Source: Reticulitermes lucifugus
Lineage: Eukaryota > Arthropoda > Insecta > Blattodea > Rhinotermitidae
NCBI GenBank assembly: GCA_026260175.1
Contig: JAKCWW010001898.1
Location: 1,313-45,641, forward strand
DNA: 44,329 nucleotides
Direction of reading: 5' to 3'
Every line of letters begins with the position of its first letter. Positions within the stretch are counted from its first letter, which is position 1. The notes beneath the pieces are model-generated. The model was not told the DNA's origin and ran no database searches. It saw only the letters and a list, made by a program, of their open reading frames with translations. Both the position numbers and the translations under genes were made by a program. Of this stretch, positions 22,801 to 34,400 are shown piece after piece.

Positions 22801-22905
22801 ACTAACCAACCGACCGACCGACCAACCGACCAACCGACCGAACAACCAACCAATCAACCAACCAACCATCAAACCAACCAACCATCCAACCAAAGAACCA
22901 ACCAT
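22801..22905. repeat. Imperfect tetranucleotide repeat (CCAA/CCGA)n
   Basis: About 25 units of CCAA, CCGA and CCAT alternate in a strand-asymmetric tract (no G run on the plus strand). The in-frame Thr/Asn/Pro-rich or Gly/Trp-rich peptides across it are repeat artefacts. Confidence 0.9.
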
Positions 22906-22930
22906 CTGCAAAATCACAGAGTCCTTCTTC

Positions 22931-23340
22931 ATAACCTAAGATTTCCTCAGCTACTCAAACATTCCCCGCATTTTATGGGACCCAAAAGTCCATTAACATG
23001 TTTACAGGAGCCATCCACGTGTCCCTATCCTGAGCCAGATCAATCCAGTTCACGCCCCTAACCTATGTCTTGAAGATATATTTTAATATTATCCTCCCAT
23101 TATCTTCAAAGTGGTTCTTGCCCTCAGGTTTCCAAACCAAAACCCTGCATGCACCTTTCCTCTCGTCCATACGTCCCATGCGCTCTGCCCATCCCATTCT
23201 TTTTATTTTATCACCCGAATAATATAATATTTAAGTAGGAAGATGCCCGGCTCTAAAATTTGCCGACACAGATTGTTCTGACTGGCCCTTCTCGTTAACT
23301 TTCTCAGTTCCTTAAGACAAATATCGGGACCGTACCTTAA
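22931..23340 (-). pseudogene. LINE tail relic, minus strand, copy L4
   Basis: On the minus strand (about 23200 down to 22950) the translation gives GACRVLVWKPEGKNHFEDNG, then [18 protein letters not shown], then a stop after FWVP. Just upstream it gives KRMGWAERMG. These are the G-H-V-A-R-M-G, V-L-V-G-K-P-E-G-K and W-I-D-L-A-Q-D-R-D motifs of the family in the right order. Internal stops and a frameshift after KPEGK show it is dead. Its 3' end (near 22931) aligns with the region before the TTAG tail of copy L9. Confidence 0.75.
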
Positions 23341-24662
23341 ATAGGACACTACAACTTCCTTCCACACCCTTTCCTATTTATTGTGCACTACCATTCAACC
23401 ATTCGCCGCCGCTTAATCTTAGTTTCAGCGTAGATTAAACGAACACACAAATAACAAACATAACTGAATCAACCATTCTATATCCCGGACCACTTATTTC
23501 TCACCCCTGTAATAGAGTTAGCCACCCTGCTTGCCGCGTGGCTGTGGGGGGTCCTACAAATTGAAGCGTAAGAGCTTTACTTAAATTAAGTTATTTCTGT
23601 GTCTGAGAGAGTGAAGCTACAGACAGACATTTCATTCTTCCACTCCCAATTAAGTGAAAGACCCTGTTCCACACTTTTTAGTCTTCGCTAATGTAGAGTT
23701 TGAATGAGGAAGGATGTGTAAGGTACAATGCATTGAAGGTAAGTAAAGCCACACAAATGTAGTATCAGTTATCGCACCTTAGGCAGATACGGTGCGAGCA
23801 TGTGGACTGAATTCGAGTGACTCAGAACAGCACCCGCTGGCAGTTCTGAACACTGTGAGGAAAATTCGGTTTCCATTAAGGTTGAGAAACTTCCTGACCA
23901 CCTGAATAACGTCAAGATTTCAACAAATGTTCCGTCTTATTGAGCTTTTTGCTAGATATCTTTTCATTCTAATGTAACACTAAACAGGGATCTTACTTTA
24001 ACCTAGCCAGTAACGAAAATTTCCAAGCATGCATAACAAAAGTAAGAAGTAAGGGCATATTCTTTGCAGTGGCATAAAATCGTCTCTGATATTCCTCTTG
24101 TCTAGTCAGTGTATGTTACTCATCAACCAGCAAGACAATTAATTCTTTGTGGTGCAAAGACCTTAACGTAGGCTGGGTGTAAGCCTACAGAGTCTTCATA
24201 AAAAACTGCAAAAACTGTGTGTGAGATTTGAGGTCATGACGGTGATGAGTACTAAGAATACATTCTTCTGGGATGTGACGCAGAGTAGCTTGTAGGTAGG
24301 ACAATATTCCAAATTACACAGCGTCACTTCCCAGAAGACCGTAATTTTAATGTAAGAGTCCTGGTACAAGTTATTTAAAGGCAGTATTTCAAGTCACATT
24401 TAGAGAAATAATAATATCTCTTAATATTATGCTTGAAATTTAATGCTTTTACATCAATTCAGGAACTTATTTCACCCAGGTTAACAGTAAATTAATTCAG
24501 GAATTCCATGTTGGCACTGGACAATTAAGTTCACAAAATTTCTCAGAAACGGTTGCTGTTGGGAAGGCATAAATGGCTGCATGACACATAACAGAGATGC
24601 CATTACGATCCATAACTTCTGTTTGATGGTTTATTGCATTAAAAGAAACAATGCGGAAAATG
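23341..24662. other. Unannotated stretch
   Basis: No gene or recognised repeat seen. Confidence 0.4.
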
Positions 24663-25470
24663 TACAAGGTGTTCAGGAAATCACGCAACAGTTTAACATG
24701 CGCGCCACTTTTCGGAATGAAAAGTGGGAAGACGGAAAGGTGGTATTACTGTAAGCAGAAATGTGAGGATTATGCAGCCGAATAACAGCGCACGCAGTGG
24801 TAGATAACGTACAGCGTGGTGCGTTTTCGTTGTCAAAACCTAAACCCAACCGGCAGTCCTGTGACAATGCAAAGACAGTTTCGAAAGCCTCTGAAAATCC
24901 ATAGAGAGTCGTGGGAACTTATCTCCATCCGGCAAAATGTGGCCGTGTGGTTTTCGTTCAGCAACCAAAGAAGTATTGGGCCTATCTGAATGGATGGCAC
25001 CACAGCAAAAACTACGAAATGGATTCATTCCGGTTATTCATCGAAGAGGGCATGCGGACACAACATTTCTCCAATGTAATCGTGCCCACCTACGTAGGCA
25101 TCGAATGTCTTCTTTGATGACCCACATGATGAGCTTTGTAGCTGTGACAGGTCGAATCGATTTCCAGAGCGCTTTGTGTGCGAGTGATCCTGGCCACCAT
25201 GTTCTCCGGACATGAATCCTTGTTATTAGTTCATGTGGGGTTGTCTGAAACCCCGTATATTGGATCAAGCCGCGCACCCAGAAGATCGATGCAGCAGTTT
25301 AAGCTGTTGCTGAAGAGATCGTAGGTGGCATGTTGCATGACAAAGCTGACAAATATTTGGTTTCTTTTGCAGGGAGTCCACGAGGTCAAAAGGTTCTCAT
25401 AACGCAAATTTGCCCACACGAACACAACATGCGCACAAAATCTTTCATATTTAAGTGTCACACTTTTTTG
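24663..25470 (+). pseudogene. Dead mariner-like transposase relic
   Basis: At 25155-25275 the plus strand reads FPERFVCE, stop, SWPPCSPDMNPCY, stop, FMWGCLKPRILDQ. This follows the F-P-x-R-x-I-S-x-x-x-D-x-x-W-P-x-R-S-P-D-x-x-P-C-D-x-F-x-W-G-Y-L-K pattern at the end of the DDE/D domain of an IS630-Tc1-mariner transposase. The position expected to hold the third catalytic Asp is Tyr, and stops interrupt the frame. The left end begins TACAAGGTGTTCAGGAAATC, similar to the TACAGGGTG ends of this superfamily. No convincing right end is seen. The first half of the protein cannot be read reliably. Confidence 0.6.
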
Positions 25471-25799
25471 TAACCTAGAAAATTACGAATATACCGTACA
25501 TTGAAAAAGTTATACCACTGAACACAGTATTAACTCCTATATGTAGTTTAATAACACTACTGTTTGCAACAACAGAATTGGCTGGTCTATTTATAATACA
25601 GCCTGTACTCTTCAGCACGTCTGCCAGCATCCGGATTACATCTGCATAAACAAGCACAGCACGAAGATGAATGAGGGAATTAAATTTCAAAAAGCGCATT
25701 TGATACTTCTGTGTACACCATGCGAGATTCATTTCTTTAGCTCTCATCAATTCTACGTAAGATGCTGGAACCCGAAAAGTGTATGGAATGTGAGTTTTT
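25471..25799. other. Unannotated stretch
   Basis: TACAGGCTG on the minus strand near 25597-25607 could be a decayed right end of the mariner relic, but the match is too short to call. Confidence 0.3.
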
Positions 25800-26150
25800 A
25801 ACTTTTTCTGCAGCTGTGCAGCTGAGGTATTATTCTGGCATATGACGCCGTGTCACTCAGTAACTGGTTCCCGACATTTCGAGAAAACGAAATGGTCTCA
25901 TCTTGAAGGATTAAAGTGCCCATGGTAAGAGAAACACTAGCGACATTTAATATGAAGTCCTGAAATTTTTTTGTGATAAAAGTCTTCGAAAAATATGCAA
26001 CTTTTAGTAAGATAATTACTGTAAATTTCTACCGTTGAAAATAAAAAAGTTACGCTGCCTCGAAACGTCGGTAACCAATTTCCCAGTGGCGTGGCGTCAT
26101 ATCCCGGAAGAACGGAATCCCACGTGTATGGAAATTAGAAATAATGTTCC
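25800..26150. repeat. Palindrome P2: diverged inverted arms with outward-facing half-sites
   Basis: Left arm, minus strand from 25909 down to about 25810: CTTCAAGATGAGACC, then TCTCGAAATGTCGGGAACCA, then GTGACACGGCGTCATATGCC. Right arm, plus strand from 26057: CCTCGAAACGTCGGTAACCA, then AGTGGCGTGGCGTCATATCC. The two arms are homologous for about 60 bases and face outward, with about 140 bases between them. The left half-site has a GAGA..TCTC stem next to GAAAT. The right half has lost the inner stem strand. It resembles P3 at 35215-35400. Confidence 0.65.
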
Positions 26151-27702
26151 CTTGCAAAGTTTATTTGTTGGTTTTTATGTGGGCACACGTTACGTTCGCA
26201 GGTCGAGTACTGATGTTGTGAATGCTAAGTGTTTCTGTGGAATCCCATTATTCCTGTGGGCAAATTAGAACTGAGGGGCGAGGCGTCAGATACCTCGCAT
26301 AGCATTGACAATTTGCTTCCATGACGCAAATGTTCGTGAGTCAGAGCAACTATTACTTGGTTTCCTAAGGGAAGTAAACCACTTGCATTTCTCTTTCTCG
26401 CTCTTTATTTGAAGCTGTTTGGCCTCAAAATTCATCAGAGAAGCTACCAAAATCTAAAAATTAAAATCTTAGTTAACCAGCTTAGTTAACCAGTTCAACC
26501 AACTTAGTAGAGATTAACACAGGACGTTGAGTATGCAAGACATTATCTCATATAATCATACATGTCAATAATTATCCTCTTATAAACAATGTCCTACTGA
26601 ATGTGTAGGTATGATTCTGGTCCATATCATACGGCATTTCTTGGTTCCACCAGTTTCACCAGTTCTTGCTATCAAACGGACATCTGAATATAACATTCGA
26701 ACAAACGTCCATTTTGTTGTTTAAAGTTATACGATATATTTATCCTGCTAAAACTTGCGTATTTTTCGATAACGTCTTGTCCCATATATTTTCCAGAATC
26801 CGTATATTCTGTATGTAGCTATTGCTTCTCCTATCTTCGAAGCTGTGGTGACTAGAGCGTCGGTAATAATAAAGGCAAAATATTATACAACGGTGAAGTG
26901 GTCTGTACCTGAGTAGAGTTTGTGTGAAATTTCATTAAATTCGTAAAACGTTTCAGAGGTTATAATGAGGTTAGACACAATAACATGACCGTACTACCAT
27001 TAGTATATATTTCCCTTCAATATAAAGATACATTTTTCATAATTTTTTAGACATCAGCTTACACCTGGAGGAGGGAGATTTTTGCATCCATAAGATTTTC
27101 CTGTACTGGCCAGAGTTTTGGGAAAGCAACAGTATAAGTACAAGAATTACAATGACTGAAATGGGTGATGGAAGTGCTGAGAATATGTTGTTGAAGTAAC
27201 TGACAATACTGGTCGATGGTCTGAGGAAAATATAGAGCAAACTTTCGGTTTATCACAGCCTGTGCTGGGGTTTCACGGGACATTAATGGAAGCATTTCCT
27301 CTCAATTTGAAAGAAGCTTTATATCCGGTAATAACTTCTCACATGCCTAGGTTCTGTGTTTGTGTGGCCCTCATAAAGAGCTGACTCACTAGTCGCGCTG
27401 TAGGATGTGTCAGAGGTGACCACTCCTGTCTGTCTCGTTTCTTAAATTCTATTCAGTGTTGTAGTGCCACATTTTCCTGCCTCTTCGTATCTTCATTGTT
27501 GTTATTACGTCTTGATGATCGCTTGTCTTACATGTAAATTGTTACAAAGATCTTTTAATACTTGGCTGCGTAAAAGTGTAACAGTACTCCAAGATCTGAA
27601 ACCTGCTGGTCAAGACCCACTTAACAGCCTCTCATCCACCAGCAGAAACTACGCTGTCACTTCTTCTTGCAATCAGATCTGGCCCTAACTATGCTACATT
27701 AA
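26151..27702. other. Unannotated stretch
   Basis: No gene or recognised repeat; short frames only (under 80 codons). Confidence 0.4.
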
Positions 27703-28085
27703 TTTTTAGGCGCGTTAGCATAGTCACGAAAAGCGCCTATTACCTTCGCCGTGTCTGTCCGTCTGTTCTCATACATTTATGAGGTTCCCACCGGATTTCC
27801 GTGGAATTTGGTATTGGGAACTTTTATAATAATCTGTCGAGAAATTTGGTGAAAACCGGACAAACATATCGGGCACTTTACTTCAAGACCTAAGTAGCTC
27901 TTATTGTTGCCGGCGACATAAATTCGCCTTTAAAGCATTTTTGTGCAACAATTAATATTTTAATACTGTTGACAGTAACATGTACCTCAGCAACACACAT
28001 AGAACGCATTGTTGCTTTTCCATTGCAACAGTGATTACACAAACGCACCACAATGTTAGGTTATACGTACACTGCTTATCTGTAT
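27703..28085 (+). mobile_element. Family U interspersed repeat, copy 3
   Basis: Starts TTTTTAGGCGCGTTAGCATA, then AAAGCGCCTATTACC, a short TCTG run, GGTTCCCACCGGATTTCCGT, GACCTAAGTAG, GTTGACAGTAAC, and ends GTGATTACACAAACGCACC with TTATACGTACA. The order and spacing match copy 2. The copy looks full length. Confidence 0.7.
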
Positions 28086-28234
28086 CTTACGTTCTCCTTT
28101 AACAACTGAGTGTTCAGGACTGCGCATTCTTTGCACTAAGTAAAGCAGTCCTCTTGTAATGTTGCCCTGAACAACGTTGTTTCGCTTTAACGTTGAAAAA
28201 TTTTAGTGACCAAAGATTAGATGCACGTTGCTCG
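28086..28234. other. Short unassigned spacer
   Basis: Nothing recognised between Family U and the transposase fragment. Confidence 0.4.
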
Positions 28235-28581
28235 AACTCCACGTTCCCTGACATCACGCCGTTGGATTTCTTTTTGTGGGGCTACGTGAAGGACAGAATT
28301 TACGCCACTAAAGTGCGAGACCTTCGAGACCTCCGGGCCCGGATTGTGGAAGCTGTCGGTACCATCACTCCGGACATGTTGCAGCGGACNTGGGCGGANC
28401 TCGATTACAGACTAGATATCCTACGTGTCACCAACGGTGCTCACGTACAAGTGTATTGATTTTTTTAATTAAACGTGGTGTGTTTTGTGACTGATATTTG
28501 TCAATAAATAGGCCATATCTCTATTCCTTACTTCCTGAGAATACGATAAAATTCGGGCGTTTCATTGTAGACACCCTGTAT
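28235..28581 (+). pseudogene. 3' end of a Tc1/mariner-type (IS630-like) transposase gene with its terminal repeat
   Basis: An open frame ends at the stop 28457-28459 and reads FPDITPLDFFLWGYVKDRIY, then RDLRDLRARIVEAVGTITPD, ending NGAHVQVY. This is the closing part of a DDE transposase in the IS630-Tc1-mariner superfamily. P-D-I-T-P-L-D-F-F-L-W-G-Y holds the third catalytic Asp (the D of PLDFF), and the rest is the C-terminal helix region. About 110 bases after the stop lies AGACACCCTGTA (28569-28580), the inverted form of a TACAGGGTGTCT end. The upstream catalytic domain is absent, so the element is 5'-truncated. The frame is otherwise intact; two single ambiguous bases (28390, 28399) fall inside it. 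Confidence 0.8.
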
Positions 28582-28946
28582 TATTTTCGCTGGTAGCTGG
28601 CGGGATCTTCAGTGGCCACTCTGGATCATTTTAATTAATTCTTATCGGAAAGAATACTCCCTTCTACTTTGTTTTGCTCTACGTTACGACTTTCAGGAAC
28701 GTAACCACAGGACCGACTACAAAGACAGGATAACCCGGATTTCCAGTAGGATTAAACCTGAAATCACAGATTGCTTGAAGTCCCAAGTTTATAGAGCATA
28801 ATCCTGTTTATGCTAAGAGCCCCTTGAATTACGCAGAATCTGCAATAATACGGATATCGTTATGGCTTTTGTTAAATTCCTTTTAATAACCCAACAATGC
28901 ACGTCTTGTTATGAGATTTGAGGATTCCACAGCGATGAATCTGGGG
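28582..28946. other. Unannotated stretch
   Basis: Nothing recognised. Confidence 0.4.
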
Positions 28947-29080
28947 CCCATCCAAGTGTTACCGGCAGCTCTTTCCAACTATTAAAGCGGCCGGAGGGTG
29001 AAGATGAACACTCCCATCTAGCGCCGAAGTTGAGAATAAGTGAAACTATACCTCCAATCCCCCCACATGCCTTGATGCCG
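28947..29080 (+). mobile_element. Family B repeat body, plus strand
   Basis: Blocks in order: GGCCCATCCAAGTGTTACCG, TTAAAGCGGCCGGAGGGTGA, ACACTCCCATCTAGCGCCGA, GTTGAGAATAAGTGAAACTA, ACCTCCAATCCCCCCACATG. They match the minus-strand bodies at 15500 and 19318. No tRNA-like head is seen; 5'-truncated. Confidence 0.6.
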
Positions 29081-30344
29081 TCCACAGAGACAACTTTATT
29101 TTCCACGGCTATAAAAGTATAATATGTGTTCAAATGACAATGCACGGTATGAATAGTATAATGTATAAATTATGTTTTTCTGTATTATGAAAACTTTTTG
29201 TTTCAAAGGGAATAGAAGCGCTTCGAGGGAATATTCTGCCCCCATTTTCAAGGCAGAGTTTTCCAGGCAGTATGTTCTACCTAACAATATAATTATCATA
29301 TCCTTTGTTATGACCGTCCTCCTCTCCATCAGCTGTAAAGATAACCCCTCGAACCTCCCCTCTAGCGACGTTGTAACGTGAAAAAAAAGGCAACATTACG
29401 TGCAGATTTTTTCGTGTAATTAAAGTATCACGTATTTCCAGATACAGATATGGCATTGTAAATATATTACGTTTTAAGAGTAAAGGCTGGGGCTCGAATA
29501 AGAGCTTGAATTTTAACCAGATACTATTTACTAGCTCTTAACACCTGCGCTATGTTGAAACGACCAACAATAGGATAATTTTGGGTTGTTAAGAATGTGG
29601 CATAAACAAAAAACCGACTGGAGTGTCTTTTGCTTTTAACGTTACATTCTAAGTAACAAGAATGCCTTACAATTCAATTAATATTCCTGGGAAGTAAATA
29701 CAATGTCTACAACATTCACCGGTTATTTAGGCATGTTACTTTGGATCAGTGACTATAAATCCCTTGTAATACCTGTTTTTGGAGTCAAAACAGGAAAGCT
29801 GTACTGCGAGTATAATGCTTGAAGAATGGAGCTGTGAAACTAGGCGTGTTGACGGGGGGAGGGGTGGGTGGAAACAGGAGGTGTAAAGAAAGAGACGGAA
29901 TCTCGCCTTGATTTCAGTGAAGTCAAAGAGGCCAGGATGGAATGTAACTGGTTGAATATTTGTCAGGGAAGTGTTTTTATTCCATTGTCAGCAAGTAAGC
30001 TGTCTGTAATGGTATCAAACAAGCTCGTCGGGTAGATTTGAATTAGTTAAGTTATATTTCGTGTGCTTGTTTTTTGAGTGGATGCTAATGACAGCCAGAA
30101 AGACCTTACTCAATTGAAAACATTCGTCTGTCTGGCTAACAACGACGCATCACAAGCTGCGTGAAATATTATGTTGTAGGATGTTTATCATGTTGTTCTG
30201 TCTGTTTCAAGTTGCTTTATCCTAACCTAAGACGAACAATACATGTTCTGCTTGTCACGTGGCCTGTGACTGCAAACAGAAATAGGCCTTAATATACTGT
30301 GAAATAATCAAAATGTGTACTTTCTCCACATATTATGAGAGTGA
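29081..30344. other. Unannotated stretch
   Basis: No recognised gene or repeat. Confidence 0.4.
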
Positions 30345-30470
30345 ACAAACCAAAGAAAATGAAATGGTGGGACATGTAGCACGACTAGGGAGATGAAAAC
30401 TGCATACCTGAAAGGAAAACGACACTGATGACGTAGGGGTGGATGGGAGGATAATACTGAAACATATTTT
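30345..30470 (+). pseudogene. LINE tail relic, copy L5, cut by a Family U insertion
   Basis: AGAAAATGAAATGGTGGGAC followed by ATGTAGCACGACTAGGGAG reads K-M-K-W-W-G/D-H-V-A-R-L-G, the R-M-R-W-A-G-H-V-A-R-M-G motif of the family. GGAGGATAATACTGAAAC near 30447-30464 is the E-D-N-I-K block. The relic ends where the Family U end begins at 30471. Confidence 0.6.
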
Positions 30471-31007
30471 AACAAGACAGACAATGTACTTATAAACGTA
30501 ACATTCAGAAGCGTTCGAGTAACCACTGTTGCCATGCGAAAGTAATAAGTATTACATATTCTGAGCGTGTGTCTGTGGCCTTAGTTATCCGGCATGCAAA
30601 GTGCATGGGCCGTACTATGTTGTCATCTGTGGCGTATCTGGCTCTACCATATTTTTTCACATCATTTCATAAACGGCACAATTTTCGATAAAGAGTTATT
30701 GAACATAAAATGTGTCTTTTGGTTTTCTTTACAACTTCCGTCTGAAACATTTCTCATTCTAAGAAGAATTCAGCGAGATATATCACAAATGTACATAGGT
30801 CTACACGTAAAGTACCCGTTATTCTTGTCAGATATTAATGAAACTTGAATTTTCTCTACAGATTTTCGAAAAATACTCAAATATCAAATGTAATATAAAT
30901 CTGTCCAGTGGGAGCCGACTTGTTCCATGCGGGCGGACAGGCAGGCGGAAGGACAGACATGACAAGCTAATAGTCGCTTTTGCAATTTTGCGAACGCGCC
31001 TATAAAC
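30471..31007 (-). mobile_element. Family U interspersed repeat, copy 4 (long form)
   Basis: The plus-strand left end is AACAAGACAGACAATGTACT, as in copy 1. The right end is TTGCGAACGCGCCTATAAAC, the inverse of the TTTTTAGGCGCGTTCGC start of copies 2 and 3. Just inside the right end are the TCTG-type run (as GACAG/GGCGG units) and AGTGGGAGCC. The centre has about 100 bases (around TTATCCGGCATGCAAAG) not present in copies 2 and 3, giving two size forms of the family. Confidence 0.7.
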
Positions 31008-32044
31008 AGGAAAAGCAGGGCAAACAGGACATGAGAGGGTGGAATAGATTAACAGGTTTCAGAGTAGAGAGCAGTATGGGATCTTTGGAACATATAAATG
31101 CAACATTTGTTTCCATAGAAAACGGAAAATTTTCATGATTGGATGCGCTACTATCAACCTTTCAAGGACGACTCTGTTCCATTTAGTTATATACAATATT
31201 TGAAAAGTTAGATTCAAACCTCAAAAGGATACATTTATGTAACGTACATGTGTCCTGTCTTTAAGATATGTCTCGCCATATAGCGCATGTCAAAGGCCAC
31301 TGTAAGCTGTGGGCGAAGTGGAAGTACATAGTGAATCTATATGGACCAATACGCTCGGTACGCCTAAGCCACCTGATAAACTTAAATACAGTACTTCTAC
31401 GTATAACAGTGTTTAAATTTCAGTTGAAACATGCGAATGGAAGAATTAAAATGAAGCTAGTTACCCATCATGCTTTCTCTTTATCCACTGCTGTGCGAAA
31501 GACGCAAGAAAGGGACCAGCGAAGCTTCTGACTTTGAATGAATGTCCAGATTCATACTATACAGTTTCCCTTGATGTACCTTATAGTCATACTGTGGTAT
31601 AGTCCTGTCTTTATATTAGGTTTCATTGCCTATTTTGATTCTTTAATAAGATTTTATGGGCCTGGTTTTCAAGTAAAACTCGAAATGAACAGGTTTATAA
31701 AACATCTGCTCGGTTGTTGGGAGACCAAGAACATGGGACACGGCGACACTTAGACGGAATGTCAGAATCGCCAAAACTATTCCAGATACCGAAAAAAAGA
31801 AATAAAGTGTAACGGATTTGCTTCTTGTTCCCCAGACTCATTCGCATTAAGAACAGCTGTTCTGCGTGCTGACGTATGTGCCAACCACTGACGCTGAATG
31901 ACATTGCTGGACATGTTTGCTCCAATAGCAGTACAAGTGTGTTCCTAATGCCGTCCTAGCTACTTCGTATCTCATTGGTCTTGACGCGTATGTCTTGCAG
32001 AAATAAATGTAAGGCAAAAGGGTAAAGCAATCCCATTTCAGGCC
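31008..32044. other. Unannotated stretch
   Basis: Frames of 87, 71 and 76 codons overlap on both strands without a recognisable domain. Nothing callable. Confidence 0.4.
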
Positions 32045-32300
32045 TGGACAGGCACTTAGGACTCTAGGAGGTTGAGGCTCCCAGAATTTTTAGACAATAG
32101 GCACATGAAGGTGGTAAGGTTGTCAGCCCCTACGTACCGGCCGCCTTTACCCCCCAGGAGATATGCCTGGTACTCATTTACGTCAGAGGCTGATTCGACC
32201 CCAGGGCAATATTGAGCTCGGAAGGATTAGGTCAATGTAAAATCCCAATGACCCCATGGGGAATCGAACCATCGACCTTCCGGCAATCAAGAGCAATGGA
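32045..32300 (-). mobile_element. Family C SINE-like repeat, minus strand
   Basis: Near 32265-32290 the minus strand has GGTCGATGGTTCGATTCCCC, a good B box. The body (plus-strand wording) is CGTACCGGCCGCCTTTACCC, GGTACTCATTTACGTCAGAG, GCTGATTCGACCCCAGGGC and GGAAGGATTAGGTCAATG. This order recalls a SINE-like repeat I have seen in cockroach-type genomes. The A box is not clear. Confidence 0.6.
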
Positions 32301-34304
32301 AAGAAAACTACTTTCATTTTTCTTCCTTAGCTGTCTAAATGTAATTATATCAAAACTATAATATATACGCATATGGTTTATTTAACATAAAATATTGACT
32401 TCTTTTCCCACTACGTCATTTGTTTTGAAACTTTCTGCGCACCGATAAGCGTTTAGCAAGATAAAATTGAGTTGTGCCCAGGAACTTCTGCTGGTCTTCA
32501 GGTAAAATATTCGTTAATTTTGTTCGCTTTTAGCTAAAACTGGAAAGTGCTGAAATTTTTTGTGAAATTACCCGGTCCCAAACTTCATGAAACCCCGTTT
32601 AGTTGCTTCAGAGGTGTTACCTGCGGACAGACATAGCAAAATTAATGGGCTTATATTTGCAAATTCCTTTTGCGAATGCGACAAAAGTGGCCAAAGGACT
32701 CGTTTACTCAAATGACCGAATTACTAGCAAGACCTACGTAAGGGAAAGAGAAAGACACCGTAATACATCTGCGGTTAATAACATTTGAGAAGAAATTAAT
32801 AAAGACAGGCAAGATGGGAGTGACGATAGCAAAAAGTATTGTGACTTTACGGATTTACAGGGAGAAGATGTTGAAAACATTGTAAAGTCAATCTTGAGGC
32901 CGATAATTCACAAGAGAAAGGAAGTTAATTCATAATTTATGTTACTGTTGTACACACGTAGAAACATGTACAGGAAAATCGTCGTTGTAAATTATTTCTA
33001 GAACTTTCTTATAAATATACCTCAACCATTAGGGCCTAGATAGAGGAGATGAGAAAATTCCAGTCCACCAAACCGTCCGTGATTGTAAATTAACCAAAAT
33101 TATCCTAAATAACCTCAAACTTTGTGTTTCGATCCAGCTTGTTACAATTCGCGAGATCAATCACCGAGGAACATTCACTTTACTCGGGAAAAATGATGTC
33201 AAAGTTTTGGAACATACTGCGGAGACGTCCTTTGTTTCAGGCAGCATGAAAGGTACCAAAGCAATGTCTTCGTGGACACAGGATGAGACTATCCCCTTGC
33301 TGAAAAAACCCCTAAGATTGTCACTGAATAGTATAAAATGCTGGGCTCTGTTGTACGGTGTTGTATGAAAGGAATTGTTTGTATTTATAGGTGATGTTTC
33401 CCATGTTATGTAGTACTTAATTTTTTAAGACAAGGCAGAATAATATATGAATAATTGAGGTCAAGAATGGCATAGGTTCAGTACACGGAGTCTCCTTTAT
33501 TCTTCATAGGCTCTTCACGTATCCTCGTATCTGCTGAGGGTCCCTATCAACCTTCATGTCCATTATTAGCTGCTATTCCAACGGCAGGGACGCTATATGA
33601 AATGATAAAAATGACTGATGAATTAGAATGGATGCGAGGGGGAACACGTATTTCTTTGTTAATCAAGAAGTAGGTCTACTCATGCTTTGAAACGCTAACC
33701 TCGTCTGCATGAGATATAAAATTCATTTTCTATCTCTGACAAAATGCATGGCCATTACACAGACCAAATGGCTAATACTGTTTAGGGCCATAATCACTGT
33801 TTACTCCAAGAATTATAAAGAAACACATACGTCAGATGCATTGTGTGAACAAAATATGGTGGTTTTTAATGTTAAAGAAGGTGGCATATATAATTACCAC
33901 TGTGCTCCACTGTGCTTCAAGGACTTAAAACAGGGTTAAGCAGAGGCTGGAAATTCAACTGATGCCAGATAGATTTCCGTACATCTTAGAAGCTTAAACT
34001 TTAAGAACATTTGTATCCTCTTACTCACACATAAGGATTGTGCTTTTGTAAACAGCTTATACTTTCAGGTGTCCCTTGTTTTAGTGTGGATGTCAAACAG
34101 TCTGCCTTGCTTAAAGGCATGATCACATAATTACAAGTGCATCAAAAGGACGTGCCAAAGAAAAAGTCTGGATCAGATATATTACGAGTACGTATCGAGA
34201 AACTTAGTGGATTCTAGGGCACAGTTCATCTGATCTTGTCAGTATAGGAAGGAGAAGATGACAAGTTGGACGTAGCTGGAATGGGGACATAAAGAATTCG
34301 TATT
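32301..34304. other. Unannotated stretch
   Basis: No recognised gene or repeat across 2 kb; frames are all under 80 codons. Confidence 0.4.
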
Positions 34305-34400
34305 TAGATAAGGAAAGCTCTTGGAAACGGATCAATTATAAGGCTCAAAGAAAATGGGAGGATAACATTGGAATGGATGTTAGACAAATGTTTAGTTTAC
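34305..34400 (+). pseudogene. LINE tail relic, copy L6 (short, decayed)
   Basis: AGGAAAGCTCTTGGAAACGG aligns with the G-K-P-E-G-K-R codons, and AAATGGGAGGATAACATTGG with K-W-E-D-N-I (compare AAATGGGAGGATAATATTAA in copy L9). Only these two blocks are clear. Confidence 0.5.

Noticed and set aside
22652..22939. Thr/Asn/Pro-rich and Gly/Trp-rich frames
   Set aside because: They are translations of the (CCAA/CCGA)n tract.
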